Part shown: piece after piece, positions 63,993 through 64,000 of the stretch
How the letters are laid out: the number at the start of each line of letters is the position of its first letter
How positions within the stretch are numbered: the stretch's first letter is position 1
Source: JAHDBG01 sp963922315
Lineage (GTDB): Bacteria > Pseudomonadota > Gammaproteobacteria > Chromatiales > Chromatiaceae
NCBI GenBank assembly: GCA_963922315.1
Contig: CAWUID010000001.1
Coordinates: 97,970 to 161,969 of the forward strand
Direction of reading: 5' to 3'
DNA: 64,000 nucleotides
The notes under the pieces: model-generated
Database searches by the model: none
What the model was told of the DNA's origin: nothing
The model's input: the letters and a program-made list of their open reading frames with translations, nothing else
Position numbers and translations under genes: made by a program

Positions 63993-64000
63993 AAGATAGT

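Noticed and set aside
1..64000. CRISPR arrays, rRNA operons, prophage or integrase genes
   Set aside because: I looked for regular spaced repeats, rRNA signatures and phage or integrase proteins and saw none.

Overview
The window looks like a chromosomal segment of a Gram-negative, probably sulfur-oxidising gammaproteobacterium. The evidence is a proteobacterial housekeeping gene set (sucAB, tolC, trpS, lpxH, dolP, eno, metA/X, mrcA, rsmI, plsC, gmhB, bamD, rluD, zapE, holA, rnpB, ispG, recX, ruvX, yqgE, ispB, fmt, serS), LPS and outer-membrane assembly genes, and a soxXYZA thiosulfate-oxidation operon. I cannot name the genus from sequence alone.

Layout. Positions 1-8.6 kb hold sucB (cut by the window edge) and sucA, then an M23 peptidase, TolC, trpS and lpxH on the other strand, with a 192-bp inverted-repeat element between them. 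At 8.6-11.7 kb lies a tightly overlapping three-gene cassette (unknown protein, DUF3696-type AAA ATPase, DUF262 protein) that looks like an anti-phage module. Positions 11.7-21.5 kb return to core genes, interrupted by a 732-bp relative of the first element that sits in a 9-bp target duplication and splits a small reading frame. Positions 21.5-31 kb carry the sox operon, a REP-associated tyrosine transposase (RAYT) with palindromic repeats on both sides, envelope genes and an IS3 orfA remnant. Positions 31-44.7 kb carry rnpB, ispG, RNase D, recX, ruvX, yqgE, a TauE/SafE permease paired with an unusual P-type ATPase, tRNA-Ser, tRNA-Pro, ispB, fmt and serS.

The most striking region is 45.1-64.0 kb. 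It is visibly richer in A+T than the left part, has every gene on the + strand, and carries its own repeat family. Its genes match the saxitoxin (paralytic shellfish toxin) biosynthesis families otherwise known from cyanobacteria and dinoflagellates: a multidomain SxtA (methyltransferase, GNAT, acyl carrier protein, alpha-oxoamine synthase), an SxtG amidinotransferase, two SxtT/SxtH-type Rieske oxygenases plus a third broken at the window end, an SxtI-type carbamoyltransferase and an SxtU-like short-chain dehydrogenase. SxtA here has two tandem carrier domains instead of one. Between these genes lie an unrecognised 249-residue protein, a small ABM-fold-like protein and three P-type ATPases. 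All three, like the fourth copy at 37.9-39.9 kb, keep the catalytic P-type motifs but lack the CPx metal-binding motif. Several families of canonical sxt clusters (for example sxtB, sxtD, sxtS and the MATE exporters) are not seen here, so the cluster is either continued beyond 64 kb or different from the known ones. The product cannot be stated from this window.

How it fits together: the left 44 kb is ordinary core genome with scattered small mobile elements. The right 19 kb behaves like an acquired or lineage-specific biosynthetic island inserted after serS, in which ATPase pumps are placed where known toxin clusters carry other transporters.
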